A DNA stretch of 64,000 nucleotides, from contig NZ_CP029761.1 of assembly GCF_006874585.1 (NCBI RefSeq), positions 2,057,001-2,121,000 on the forward strand, read 5' to 3'. This document shows, piece by piece, positions 1 through 8,470 of the stretch. The translations under genes and the position numbers were made by a program. Below the pieces are notes generated by a model. The model saw nothing but the letters and a program-made list of their open reading frames with translations. It was not told the DNA's origin and did not search any database. Source of the stretch: Sphingomonas sp. IC081. GTDB lineage: Bacteria > Pseudomonadota > Alphaproteobacteria > Sphingomonadales > Sphingomonadaceae. The stretch's first letter is position 1. Each line of letters starts with the position of its first letter.

Positions 1-370
1 CCGAAACTCCTTTCGGGCGCGGCCGTTTCGGGATCGCAATGGGGCTCACGGGGGCTGCCGACACGCGCACGCTCGGTTGCGCCCGCGCCCGGCACACCCT
101 TGCGAACGGTATGCCGTTGCCGCCTGGAACCCATATCCACCATGCGTCCGCTATGGACTGCCGGCCATTTCAAAAGGGTTAACCCCCGCATGGTCCCTTA
201 CCGCAGAAACACTGAATTTGCTGGGGCCGACAAACCCTAACAACACCACTCTCCAAACGCCGAACACGACGGACCGACACCGTTTTTGCTTGCCGAACGG
301 GCTGCCGCATGTTTGCCTGAGACATGACGGGGTTCACGCCCGGTGCACCCCATCGAGGGAGAGCAAGTCC
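1..370. other. Intergenic leader, no gene seen
   Basis: This is 370 bases before the first convincing start codon. The first 32 bases hold an imperfect inverted repeat (CCGAAAC at 1-7, GTTTCGG at 26-32) that could be the tail of a terminator for a gene outside the window. Open frames across this stretch lack homology features. I see no RNA gene here. Confidence 0.5.
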
Positions 371-1690
371 ATGCGACATATCGCAATCGTGGGATCGGGT
401 CCGGCCGGCTACTACACGGCGGAAGCGGCGCTCAGGCAGTGGCGCGACGATGTGCGGGTCGACATCTTCGATGCCATGCCGGTACCCTTCGGACTGATCC
501 GCAACGGCGTCGCCCCCGACCACCAGTCGATCAAGGGCGTCTCCCGCCGCTATGAGGCCACCGCGCTCACCGACAACGTACGCTTTGTCGGCAACGTGAT
601 GATCGGCCGCGACGTCACCATCGGCGAACTCCAGGACCTCTACGATGCCGTCGTACTGGCCACCGGCGCGCCGGGCGACCGCAAGCTCGGCGTGCCGGGC
701 GACGGCCTCGCCAACGTTTTCGGGTCCGCCGCCTTTGTCGGCTGGTACAACGGCCATCCCAACTTCTCCTCGCTGGCACCCGACCTTTCCGGTGGAACCG
801 CCGTGGTGATCGGCAACGGCAATGTCGCACTCGACGTCGCGCGAATCCTTGCCAAGTCGCAGACGGAGTTCGAGGGGTCCGACATCGTCACCCATGCACT
901 TGAAACACTAACGGCATCGCGGGTGCGCCGAATCGTCATCCTCGGTCGGCGCGGACCACATCAGATCACCATGACGGCCAAGGAACTGGGTGAGATCGCC
1001 CACCTCTCGCGCGCGTGCCCGCATGTCGATGCCGCCGACCTGCCGCCCGAACGTGCCGATGCCGCACTCGAGGCCGGACAACGCAAGGCGGTCGGCCATC
1101 TGCGCGCCTTTAGCAAGATACCCGAACCCGGCACCGCCCCCTGCACAGAGCGCGAGGTCGAGATCGACTTCGACTTCTTTGCCGCTCCCCGCGCCATCCT
1201 TGGCGAAGGCAAAGTCGAGGCGGTCGAGGTCGAGCGTACGCGGCTGGAAGATGGCAAGGCCATCGGCACCGGCGAAACCTACCGCATCCCCGCAGGCCTC
1301 GTGGTCTCCTGCATCGGCTACCAGACCTCGCCGATCCCCGACGTGCCCTACGACCACGACCTCGGCCGCTTCGCCAACACAGAGGGACGGATCGCGCCGG
1401 GCCTCTACTGCGTGGGATGGGCGCGGCGCGGCCCCACCGGGACCATCGGCACCAACCGCCCGGACGGCTTCGCCATCGCCGAAAAGATCGCCGCCGACCT
1501 CACCGGCGATTCCGGGAAGCCCGGCCGTCCCGGTTTCGACGCCCTCGCCGCCCGGCGCGGGATAGACTACGTCAAATTCGCGGACTGGCTGAAGATCGAC
1601 GAAGCCGAGATCGCCAATGCACGAACCGGCTCTCCGCGCGAAAAGTTCGTGGAAGTCGAACGCATGATCGAGGCTGCCGGAAAACAGTAA
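371..1690 (+). CDS. fprA: Ferredoxin-NADP(+) reductase, adrenodoxin-reductase (FprA) type
   Basis: This 439-residue flavoprotein would transfer electrons between NADPH and a ferredoxin in the cytoplasm. The N terminus carries the FAD dinucleotide fold (IAIVGSGPAGYYTAE, residues 4-18). A second Rossmann motif (VVIGNGNVALDVARIL) and the basic GRRGPHQ segment bind NADP. The C terminus has the family signature GWARRGPTGTIGTNRPDG. These features and the length fit the FprA/adrenodoxin reductase family rather than plant-type FNR. I chose ATG 371 because the FAD fold starts three residues in and GAGGGAGAG lies just upstream; an in-frame extension back to 77 is not conserved-looking. A truncated redoxin follows immediately. 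Confidence 0.93.
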   Translation: MRHIAIVGSGPAGYYTAEAALRQWRDDVRVDIFDAMPVPFGLIRNGVAPDHQSIKGVSRRYEATALTDNVRFVGNVMIGRDVTIGELQDLYDAVVLATGAPGDRKLGVPGDGLANVFGSAAFVGWYNGHPNFSSLAPDLSGGTAVVIGNGNVALDVARILAKSQTEFEGSDIVTHALETLTASRVRRIVILGRRGPHQITMTAKELGEIAHLSRACPHVDAADLPPERADAALEAGQRKAVGHLRAFSKIPEPGTAPCTEREVEIDFDFFAAPRAILGEGKVEAVEVERTRLEDGKAIGTGETYRIPAGLVVSCIGYQTSPIPDVPYDHDLGRFANTEGRIAPGLYCVGWARRGPTGTIGTNRPDGFAIAEKIAADLTGDSGKPGRPGFDALAARRGIDYVKFADWLKIDEAEIANARTGSPREKFVEVERMIEAAGKQ

Positions 1691-1695
1691 CGCGG

Positions 1696-2001
1696 CCCTG
1701 CCGCACCGAACTGCCGACTCTGGACAACTATTATGCCTTGCAGCGCAAGCACGGCCTGCGCGTCTTCGCGATCACCACCGAAGGCTCGCTTCCGGCCTAC
1801 CGCCTCAAGACCCTGTTCAACACCATGGCGATCCCGGCCGTGAAGCGCATCAAAGGCCCCTACGGACCGCTCACCGGCGTACCCACCAATTTCATCATCG
1901 ATCGCGCCGGCAAGGTTCGCTATGCCAAGGCCGGCGCATTCGACCTCGACGACCTTAACGCCGTGCTGGTGCCGCCGCTCAACGAACCAGCGCCGAACTG
2001 A
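1696..2001 (+). pseudogene. TlpA/thioredoxin-like fragment lacking its N-terminal half
   Basis: The reading frame starting six bases after the fprA stop encodes PCRTELPTLDNYYALQRKHG, then ends TNFIIDRAGKVRYAKAGAFD. This is the back half of a TlpA-type redoxin: PCRTELP is the second half of the usual WCPPC active site, and the cis-proline segment (GVPTNFIID) is present. The signal peptide or anchor, the first strands and the first catalytic cysteine are missing. No ATG or clear ribosome binding site precedes it; the nearest in-frame ATG lies around 1825, after the active site. The remnant is about 101 codons and ends at a TGA. I call it a deletion remnant. Translation by read-through or an alternative start cannot be excluded. 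Confidence 0.75.
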
Positions 2002-2009
2002 CGCAGTCT

Positions 2010-2095
2010 CAACTCCAAAAATTATTACATCTTCATGACAGTTTCGGAAAATAAATTTCTCTAATTATTCTAGTTTATTAGAAGTTTTAGCCTAG
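2010..2095. promoter_or_regulatory. AT-rich upstream region with a small palindrome
   Basis: The bases between the redoxin fragment and the GGDEF-EAL gene are strikingly AT-rich against a GC-rich background. A perfect 5-bp inverted repeat, CTAAT(2061-2065) and ATTAG(2077-2081), lies about 90 bases before the start codon. This is likely promoter DNA or a protein-binding site for the downstream gene; no regulator is identified. Confidence 0.4.
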
Positions 2096-2169
2096 GCACC
2101 CGCTCGTTTCAGATTAGGCACCGGAAGATAAACACCACGTCCGGGCCTGCAAGGAATTCGGGTGCTTTG

Positions 2170-4239
2170 ATGTCCTCCTTCAAACCGGCGATAGGCCGGC
2201 TCTTCGCGTCGCTGGAAACGCGCCTGGTCGGCGCGCTCGCACTCATCGTCGTGGCCAGCGTGCTTCTGCAGGTGGTGACCCAGCGCGAGGCCTTCGGACT
2301 GCGACACGATGGTGACGCGCTTGTCCACGCCTCGGCGATTGCCGAAAACGCCGACCAGTTTGCCGAAGCGGTCGGCAAGCTGCGCATGGCCACCAACCGC
2401 GGCCTTGCCGCCAACGACGATACCGGCAACGAACTGACAGATGCTGCCATGGCCATCGGCGACCGGTTGGGCAAGCTGCGCAACAGCGGCATGGCACTCT
2501 ACGATCTGCCGGAAGCGGCCGATCCATTTGCCGATCTCGATCGCCATGTCGCCGCGATCATGCAGGTCCAATCGGGCACCAACAATGGGGGGGCGCTCGT
2601 CGCCCGCATCGAATCGCGCAACGACGCGATGGCCACACTGGCCAAGCGTATCGTCGAGCGGGCCCACGCCGACCGCGAGGCCGCGCAGCAGCGCCTCGTC
2701 TCATCGGCCGCACGCTGGCAATTGCTGGTGCTCTGCGCCGGCCTGGTGACGATCCTGATCGTTTCGCTGGTGCTGCTCGACATGCTCCGCAACATCCTTC
2801 CCGCGATCCGGCGCATGCACCGATCCCTGCAAGCCCTTGCGGACGGCGACCTCGACATCGCCATCGGTTCGTTCCGCCTCAAGGAATTGCAGGACCTTTC
2901 CGGCCCGCTGGAAACCTTCCGGCGCAATGCCAAGGCCGTGAAGAACCTTGCCTTCAGCGACCCAGCAACCGGCCTGCCCAATCGCCGCGCCTTCCAGGAA
3001 GACGTTGCCTGGCTGTTCAGTGCCGCGCCGCACCGCCGTTTCGCCTGCATGGTCGTCGATATCGACCGCTTCAAGCATATCAACGATGACTACGGCCACG
3101 CCGCCGGTGACGATCTGGTTCGCCTGATCGGCGCGCGCCTCAAGGCAGCACTGGGCGAGACCGGCATCGTTGCACGCGTGGGCGGCGACGAGTTTGCCAT
3201 CTGCATCGAGCCGGAGGACGACGAAACCGCCTATTCGCTCGCCGCGCGCCTCACAGGCGCGATGCGCACACCCTTCAGTCTCGGCGAATATTCAGTGGCA
3301 ATCACGGTTTCGATTGGTGTTGCCGAAGCGGGAGGCGACACCCCCACGGTCGATATCGACGAACTGCTCCGTCAGGCGGACATGGCGCTTTATGTTTCCA
3401 AGAAAAGCGGCCGCAACGCAGCCACCTGCTTCGCCCCGCAAATGGCCGAGGAGCGCGCCGTCGACCGGGCGCTGGAAAAGGATCTCGAAGGCGCCTTCGA
3501 ACAGGGCCAGTTGCGCATGGTGTACCAGCCGATCCACGCCGTAGCCGGCACGGCGGGCGGCGGCGAAGTGGAGGCACTGGTGCGCTGGCACCACCCGGAT
3601 CTGGGCGAAGTGCCGCCCTCGACCTTCATTCCCGCCGCCGAACGCAGCGGACAGATGGTGCGCCTGGGCGAATGGATCATCCGGCGTGCGCTGGCCGACT
3701 TCGCCCACTGGCCAGGCATGACGATGAGCCTGAACCTCTCGCCGCTGCAACTCCAGCATGACGGTTTCAGTGCTTTCCTGCTCGATGCCTGCAGCCGCCA
3801 TGGCATCGCCCCGCAGCGACTGTTCCTCGAAGTCACCGAATCACTCTCGATCGAACGAAACACACGTGCGCTGCTGACGCTGAACCTCTTGCGCAACCTC
3901 GGCTTCCGCATCGCGCTCGACGATTTCGGCACCGGCTATTCGTCGCTCTCGATGGTCAAGAGCTTCAAGTTCGACCGCATGAAGCTGGATCGTAGCCTCG
4001 TCATGGATCTCGGCCAAGACCCGGCCTCGATGGCCGTGCTGGAAGCAGCCGTGACCATGGCCCGCCATGTCGGCGCCGAAGTGGTGGCCGAAGGGATCAG
4101 CGAGGAGCACCTGATCGACGCCACCCTCGACGCCGGCTGCACCCACCTCCAGGGCTACTACTACAGCAAGCCGATCGAGGCAGACGACGTTCCGGCCTAT
4201 TTCGCGCAGCCGGGTGATGGGCGCAGCGCGGTCGCCTGA
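2170..4239 (+). CDS. Membrane GGDEF-EAL c-di-GMP turnover protein
   Basis: This 689-residue protein should make and/or break cyclic di-GMP at the inner membrane. Order: a transmembrane helix at about residues 20-37, a periplasmic helical region, a second helix at about 185-207, a HAMP-like linker, GGDEF domain (RVGGDEF, GGDEF at 338-342) and EAL domain (EAL at 468-470, DDFGTGYSS from 584, then the MKLDRS lysine/aspartate motif). Both catalytic signatures are intact, so it could act as cyclase, phosphodiesterase or both. The allosteric RxxD inhibition site normally just before GGDEF is absent. ATG 2170 and the TTG codon immediately before it are both possible starts; I take the ATG. It ends at a bidirectional terminator shared with dnaN. 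Confidence 0.9.
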   Translation: MSSFKPAIGRLFASLETRLVGALALIVVASVLLQVVTQREAFGLRHDGDALVHASAIAENADQFAEAVGKLRMATNRGLAANDDTGNELTDAAMAIGDRLGKLRNSGMALYDLPEAADPFADLDRHVAAIMQVQSGTNNGGALVARIESRNDAMATLAKRIVERAHADREAAQQRLVSSAARWQLLVLCAGLVTILIVSLVLLDMLRNILPAIRRMHRSLQALADGDLDIAIGSFRLKELQDLSGPLETFRRNAKAVKNLAFSDPATGLPNRRAFQEDVAWLFSAAPHRRFACMVVDIDRFKHINDDYGHAAGDDLVRLIGARLKAALGETGIVARVGGDEFAICIEPEDDETAYSLAARLTGAMRTPFSLGEYSVAITVSIGVAEAGGDTPTVDIDELLRQADMALYVSKKSGRNAATCFAPQMAEERAVDRALEKDLEGAFEQGQLRMVYQPIHAVAGTAGGGEVEALVRWHHPDLGEVPPSTFIPAAERSGQMVRLGEWIIRRALADFAHWPGMTMSLNLSPLQLQHDGFSAFLLDACSRHGIAPQRLFLEVTESLSIERNTRALLTLNLLRNLGFRIALDDFGTGYSSLSMVKSFKFDRMKLDRSLVMDLGQDPASMAVLEAAVTMARHVGAEVVAEGISEEHLIDATLDAGCTHLQGYYYSKPIEADDVPAYFAQPGDGRSAVA

Positions 4240-4270
4240 CCCCGCGCCGACGCGAACAATCCCCCCGAAC

Positions 4271-4307
4271 AAAAAAGGGCCGAGACTTACGTCCCGGCCC
4301 TTTTTTT
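4271..4307. terminator. Bidirectional terminator between GGDEF-EAL gene and dnaN
   Basis: AAAAAAGGGCCG pairs with CGGCCCTTTTTTT around a short bulged loop. A-tract and T-tract flank the stem on both strands, so it can stop both of the converging transcripts. Confidence 0.85.
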
Positions 4308-4326
4308 CGTGTGCGGTTCAGCGAAG

Positions 4327-5445
4327 TCAGACGCGCATCGGCATCAGCACGTAGAGCGCCGGACTCTTGTCGTCCTGACGGATCAGCGTCGGGGCGCCGG
4401 CATCGGCAAGGTGCAGTTCGACCGTGTCGCCGTCGATCTGACCGAGGATGTCCTTGAGATAATTGGCATTGAAGCCGATCTCGAAGCCATCGGCCGAATA
4501 GTCCGCGGGAACTTCTTCCGCAGCCGTACCGTTGTCGGGCGAAGTGACCGACAGTGTCACGCGGTCCTGCTCCAGCGCCATCTTGACGGCGCGGGTCTTC
4601 TCGGTGGCGATGGTCGCCACGCGGTCGACGCCTTCGAAGAAGCTCTTGGGATCGATGCGCAACAGCTTGTCGTTACCGGTCGGGATCACCCGGGTATAGT
4701 CCGGGAACGTGCCGTCGATCAGCTTGCTGGTCAGCACCACACCGTGCTCGCCGCCCAGCGTGAAGCGCACCTTGCTGGCAGAGAGATCCACCAGAACGTT
4801 GGTGTCCAGCGCTTCTTCCAGAAGCTTGCGCAGTTCGCCCACGCACTTACGCGGCACGATCACGTCGGGCATGCCCTGTGCACCGTCGGGACGGGGCAGC
4901 GTAAAGCGGGCCAGGCGGTGACCGTCGGTCGCGGCGGCCTTCAGTTCCTCGTCGGTGACGTGGAGGAAAATGCCGTTGAGGTAGTAGCGCGTTTCCTCGG
5001 TCGAGATCGCGAAACGCGTACGATCGATCAGCTGGCCCAGCACGGCGGCGGGGATCTCGAAGCTGGTCGGCAGCTCGCCCTCGGCGATGACCGGGAAATC
5101 GTCGCGCGGCAGCGTTGGCAACTGGAAGCGGCTGCGACCGGCCTTCACGACCATGCGGTTGTCGGCGGCATCAAGGCTGACCTGACTGCCATCGGGCAGC
5201 TTGCGCGCGATGTCGAACAGGAGGTGCGCCGAAACGGTGATGGCGCCGGCCTGCTCGACCGAAACCGCGCCGAGGGTTTCGACGACCTGCAAGTCGAGGT
5301 CAGTCGCCATGATGCGCAGGGAGCCGGTGCCCGATGCCTCGATCAGCACGTTCGAGAGGATGGGAATGGTGTTGCGCCGCTCGACGACGGACTGCACGTG
5401 ACTAAGGCAGCGCAGGAGCGTGGAACGTTCGATGGTGGCCTTCAT
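4327..5445 (-). CDS. dnaN: DNA polymerase III beta sliding clamp
   Basis: The 372-residue product is the ring-shaped processivity clamp that tethers DNA polymerase III and other clamp-binding proteins to DNA. The N terminus MKATIERSTLLRCLSHVQSV followed by RRNTIPILSNVLIEA is the classic clamp start. The C terminus ends with the PTLIR...ALYVLMPMRV segment that forms the hydrophobic client pocket. Length matches the family. The gene is solitary, not next to dnaA or recF as in many bacteria; this separation is common in alphaproteobacteria. DnaX, another subunit of the same holoenzyme, is encoded about 35 kb further on. Confidence 0.97.
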   Translation of the reverse strand: MKATIERSTLLRCLSHVQSVVERRNTIPILSNVLIEASGTGSLRIMATDLDLQVVETLGAVSVEQAGAITVSAHLLFDIARKLPDGSQVSLDAADNRMVVKAGRSRFQLPTLPRDDFPVIAEGELPTSFEIPAAVLGQLIDRTRFAISTEETRYYLNGIFLHVTDEELKAAATDGHRLARFTLPRPDGAQGMPDVIVPRKCVGELRKLLEEALDTNVLVDLSASKVRFTLGGEHGVVLTSKLIDGTFPDYTRVIPTGNDKLLRIDPKSFFEGVDRVATIATEKTRAVKMALEQDRVTLSVTSPDNGTAAEEVPADYSADGFEIGFNANYLKDILGQIDGDTVELHLADAGAPTLIRQDDKSPALYVLMPMRV

Positions 5446-5744
5446 GTCAGCCTCAGGTCCCCCTTAGGTCGGGCTTGGGACGCCCGGATGACACGGACAA
5501 TCCCGAATTTCAGGACGAATATCTCTAACGAACGTAAGGCTTGCGGCAAGCGAGTAATGGCCTGGAACCGGCGAATCTGGGGATAAATCGGGGGTTTCTC
5601 GCGCGATTTCCGCTCGTTCGCCCGCCTTGCCGCACGAAGAAGGCCCGATATCGCCTTCGCAGCACCTTCCGCTTGCCCTGAGCGTCAGTGCAGAGCATGC
5701 TGCATTGCACCTCCAATCCCCCGAAATCGTGGGAGGCTAACGAC

Positions 5745-6110
5745 TTGTCTTACGGTCTGCGCATTGAACGCAAGGATGAGAGCGGCGAAATCAAGCCGAT
5801 AACCCTGCCCGAATGGAGGCAGGCAGTCACGGGCATGGACGGTGTCAGACTGGCCGAGGGCGACGCCAATGCACTCAATCCGGTCACGCAGGAATGGGTG
5901 GTGATGCCCAATCGCGGCGGCGACGTGGAAGTGTGGCGTGACGGCTATGACGGCTGGCTGCGGGCACTCTGGTGGTCGCCCAACGGCACCATCAGCTTCA
6001 GCGCGCCGGATCCCGAGCCGGACGGACACTCGATCCTCGCCGTCGCGCGGGACATCGCCGGAAAGCTGGGCGCCAGGATCGTCGACGCCGACGGCGCCGT
6101 TCGCGACTAG
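5745..6110 (+). CDS. Hypothetical protein, TTG start
   Basis: I do not recognise this 121-residue protein. The likely start is TTG 5745, supported by GGGAGG at 5731-5736; the frame upstream of it is cysteine-rich and looks non-coding. The product starts SYGLRIERKDESGEIKP, is acidic, and contains an aromatic central stretch (VWRDGYDGWLRALWWSPNG). There is no signal peptide or membrane segment, so it is probably cytosolic. It ends inside the last codons of the converging acetyltransferase gene, with a four-base tail overlap (6107-6110). Confidence 0.65.
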   Translation: MSYGLRIERKDESGEIKPITLPEWRQAVTGMDGVRLAEGDANALNPVTQEWVVMPNRGGDVEVWRDGYDGWLRALWWSPNGTISFSAPDPEPDGHSILAVARDIAGKLGARIVDADGAVRD

Positions 6111-6571
6111 GGCCTGAGCATCTTCCCGAGACAGATCGATTGCGGCCGATCCGCATAACGGCCGTAAGGCGCGATTTCGCTGTAGCCATGCCGTTCGTAA
6201 AACGAGACCGCACGCGCGTTCACCCGCCGGGTGGAAAGTGACGCTGCCCGGTAGCCATTGGCAAGCGCCGCCGCTTCGAGATGGGCGAGGATCGCCCCGC
6301 CGCAACCCTGCTCGGCATACATGCGCTTGATTTCGGCCACATCGCCTTCAAGCGGCCGATAGGCACCGCAGCCGATCACCGCGCCCTGCCCCACCCGCGC
6401 GATGACGAACAGCGCGCGGGGGACGAGAACATCCGTCGGATCGAACGACGACGTACCACCGTCGCCGGTGAGGGTGACGAGCGCCCCGGAGAGGCGCTCT
6501 ATCACTGAGGCGGCATCGGGACCGCGCGGATCGCAGGCTTCGACCTTCACGATCCCCACGGCACCCGACAT
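6107..6571 (-). CDS. GNAT-family N-acetyltransferase
   Basis: This 154-residue protein should transfer an acetyl group from acetyl-CoA to an unknown amine. The fold signature is seen in VIGCGAYRPLEGDVAEIKRMY (central strands), the CoA-binding loop region EQGCGGAILAHLEAAALANGY and the C-terminal ARAVSFYERHGYSEIAPYG. The usual R/QxxGxG/A loop is slightly changed (EQGCGGA). It lies four bases after fabG and is probably co-transcribed with fabD-fabG, though its substrate need not be related to lipid synthesis. Confidence 0.85.
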   Translation of the reverse strand: MSGAVGIVKVEACDPRGPDAASVIERLSGALVTLTGDGGTSSFDPTDVLVPRALFVIARVGQGAVIGCGAYRPLEGDVAEIKRMYAEQGCGGAILAHLEAAALANGYRAASLSTRRVNARAVSFYERHGYSEIAPYGRYADRPQSICLGKMLRP

Positions 6572-6575
6572 GGCC

Positions 6576-7340
6576 TCAGATCATCACCATGCCGCCGTTG
6601 ACGTGGATCGTCTGGCCGGTGACGTAGCCCGCTTCCTTCGAGGCCAGGAACACGGCGGCGGCGGCGATATCCTCGCCCTCGCCCATGCGGCCCATCGGGA
6701 TGCGGCCGTTCAGCGCGTCCTTCTGCGCATCGGGCAGCACGTCGGTCATCGCCGTGCGGATGAAGCCCGGCGCGATGCAGTTCACGGTGACGTTACGGCT
6801 GGCGAGTTCCTGCGCGAGGCTCTTCGACATGGCAGTGATGCCGCCCTTCGCCGCGCAGTAGTTCATCTGCCCGGGGTTGCCGGTGGTGCCGACGACCGAG
6901 GTGACGTTGATGATGCGGCCGAAGCGCGCCTTCATCATCGGCTTGGTCACGGCGCGCATCAGGCGGAAGGTCGATTCGAGGTTGATCTTGATGACCTGAT
7001 CCCACTCCTCGTCCTTCATGCGCATGGCGAGGTTGTCGCGGGTGATACCGGCGTTGTTGATCAGGATGTCGATCTTGCCCAGCGATTCGAGCGCGGCGGG
7101 AACCAGCTTCTCCACCTGATCGGCATCGCCCAGGTTGCAGGCGATGGCGACGTGGTCGACGTCCTGCAGATGCTGCGGGGTGTGCTCGTCCAGTTCGTCG
7201 CGGAAGGCGCGCAGCTTGTCCGCGTTCGAGCCCGAGATGGCAAGGCGCGCGCCCTGCGCGGCCAGCGCGCGGGCGACGGCGGAGCCGATGCCGCCCGAGG
7301 CGCCAGTGACGAGGGCGGTCATTCCATTGAGGTTGAACAT
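6576..7340 (-). CDS. fabG: 3-oxoacyl-[acyl-carrier-protein] reductase
   Basis: FabG reduces 3-ketoacyl-ACP to 3-hydroxyacyl-ACP with NADPH in fatty-acid elongation. The 254-residue product is a classical short-chain dehydrogenase: cofactor loop TGASGGIGSAVARAL near residue 14, the NNAG motif, the catalytic serine region (INVTSVVG), and the YCAAK active site. The C terminus GQTIHVNGGMVMI is typical of FabG. I chose ATG 7340 because GGAG sits eight bases upstream; an extended start at 7409 adds non-conserved residues. It is downstream of fabD on the same strand. Confidence 0.93.
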   Translation of the reverse strand: MFNLNGMTALVTGASGGIGSAVARALAAQGARLAISGSNADKLRAFRDELDEHTPQHLQDVDHVAIACNLGDADQVEKLVPAALESLGKIDILINNAGITRDNLAMRMKDEEWDQVIKINLESTFRLMRAVTKPMMKARFGRIINVTSVVGTTGNPGQMNYCAAKGGITAMSKSLAQELASRNVTVNCIAPGFIRTAMTDVLPDAQKDALNGRIPMGRMGEGEDIAAAAVFLASKEAGYVTGQTIHVNGGMVMI

Positions 7341-7457
7341 CTTTTCAAATCTCCGTGAATCGCCTGCCTGAACGGCGGCGACGGCCCGCTGGACGGGGCC
7401 TTTCTTCAAACCTTAGAGGGCTCCGGGTCAAGCCCGGCACGCCGATCAGGGCCCCGA

Positions 7458-8393
7458 TCAGAGGCCCTTTGCCAGTTCCTCGATCTCGGCCATGGTCACG
7501 GCGGAGATCACCTCCACCTCACCGGCCGAACGCTTGATCATCGGGCCGAGCACCTTGCCGCCCAGTTCGACGAACGTCTCGACGCCCGCCTCGCGCATGG
7601 CGATCGCGCTTTCGCGCCAGCGGACGCGGCCGGTGACCTGCTCGACCAGCAGGCGCTGGACTTCGGCGGGATCGGTAACGACCGAGGCGGTGACATTGGC
7701 GAACAGCGGCACGTGCAGGCTGCCCGGAGGGGTCTTGGCGAGCGCCTCCGCCATGGCATCGGCGGCGGGCTGCATCAGCGGGCAGTGGAACGGGGCCGAG
7801 ACCGGCAGCAGCACGCCGCGCTTGATCCCGTGGTCCTTCACCAGCGCGACGGCACGCTCGATGGCATCCTTGTGGCCGGAGATCACGACCTGCGTGGGGT
7901 CGTTGTCGTTGGCGACGGTGCAGACCTGACCTTCGGCTGCAGCCTCGGCCAGCGCGGCGGCCTTCTCGATATCGGCGCCGAGCAGCGCCGCCATGGCGCC
8001 AAGGCCGACCGGAACGGCCGCCTGCATCGACTGGCCGCGCAGCTTCAGCAGGCGTGCGGTGTCGGCAAGGCTGAAGGCACCGGCGGCGCAAAGCGCGGTA
8101 TATTCACCCAGCGAGTGACCGGCGACGAAGTCCGCCTTGTCGGCGAGCGAGATGCCGCCTTCCTTCTCCAGCACGCGCAGGACGGCGATGGCATTGGCCA
8201 TGATCGCCGGCTGGGCGTTTTCGGTAAGGGTCAACTCCTCTTCGGGGCCCTGCGTCATCACGCGGAAGAGGTTCTGGCCGAGCGCCTCGTCCACTTCCTG
8301 GAAGACCTCACGCGCGACGGCGCTGGCTTCGGCGAGTTCGGCGCCCATGCCGACCTTCTGGCTGCCCTGTCCGGGAAAAACGAATGCACGCAT
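7458..8393 (-). CDS. fabD: Malonyl-CoA-[acyl-carrier-protein] transacylase
   Basis: FabD loads malonyl groups from CoA onto acyl carrier protein to supply fatty-acid synthesis. The 311-residue protein begins MRAFVFPGQGSQKVGMG, the family start, and has the nucleophile elbow VAGHSLGEY and the later catalytic histidine in APFHCPLMQPA. Length fits the family. ATG 8393 has GGAG about eight bases upstream; the longer start at 8426 is less likely. It precedes fabG by 117 bases on the same strand, with the LD-carboxypeptidase gene upstream. Confidence 0.95.
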   Translation of the reverse strand: MRAFVFPGQGSQKVGMGAELAEASAVAREVFQEVDEALGQNLFRVMTQGPEEELTLTENAQPAIMANAIAVLRVLEKEGGISLADKADFVAGHSLGEYTALCAAGAFSLADTARLLKLRGQSMQAAVPVGLGAMAALLGADIEKAAALAEAAAEGQVCTVANDNDPTQVVISGHKDAIERAVALVKDHGIKRGVLLPVSAPFHCPLMQPAADAMAEALAKTPPGSLHVPLFANVTASVVTDPAEVQRLLVEQVTGRVRWRESAIAMREAGVETFVELGGKVLGPMIKRSAGEVEVISAVTMAEIEELAKGL

Positions 8394-8470
8394 CTTGGCG
8401 GCTCCTTTTGTCCGGCGCGCTTGCAACTGCGCCCTGCCGGTTTGTGAATCTCTGTATGTGGCGCGGCGCG

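Noticed and set aside
4309..5586. A plus-strand frame of about 425 codons opposite dnaN
   Set aside because: It is the mirror of dnaN in a GC-rich genome, His/Arg/Glu-rich with no domain. dnaN is unmistakable.
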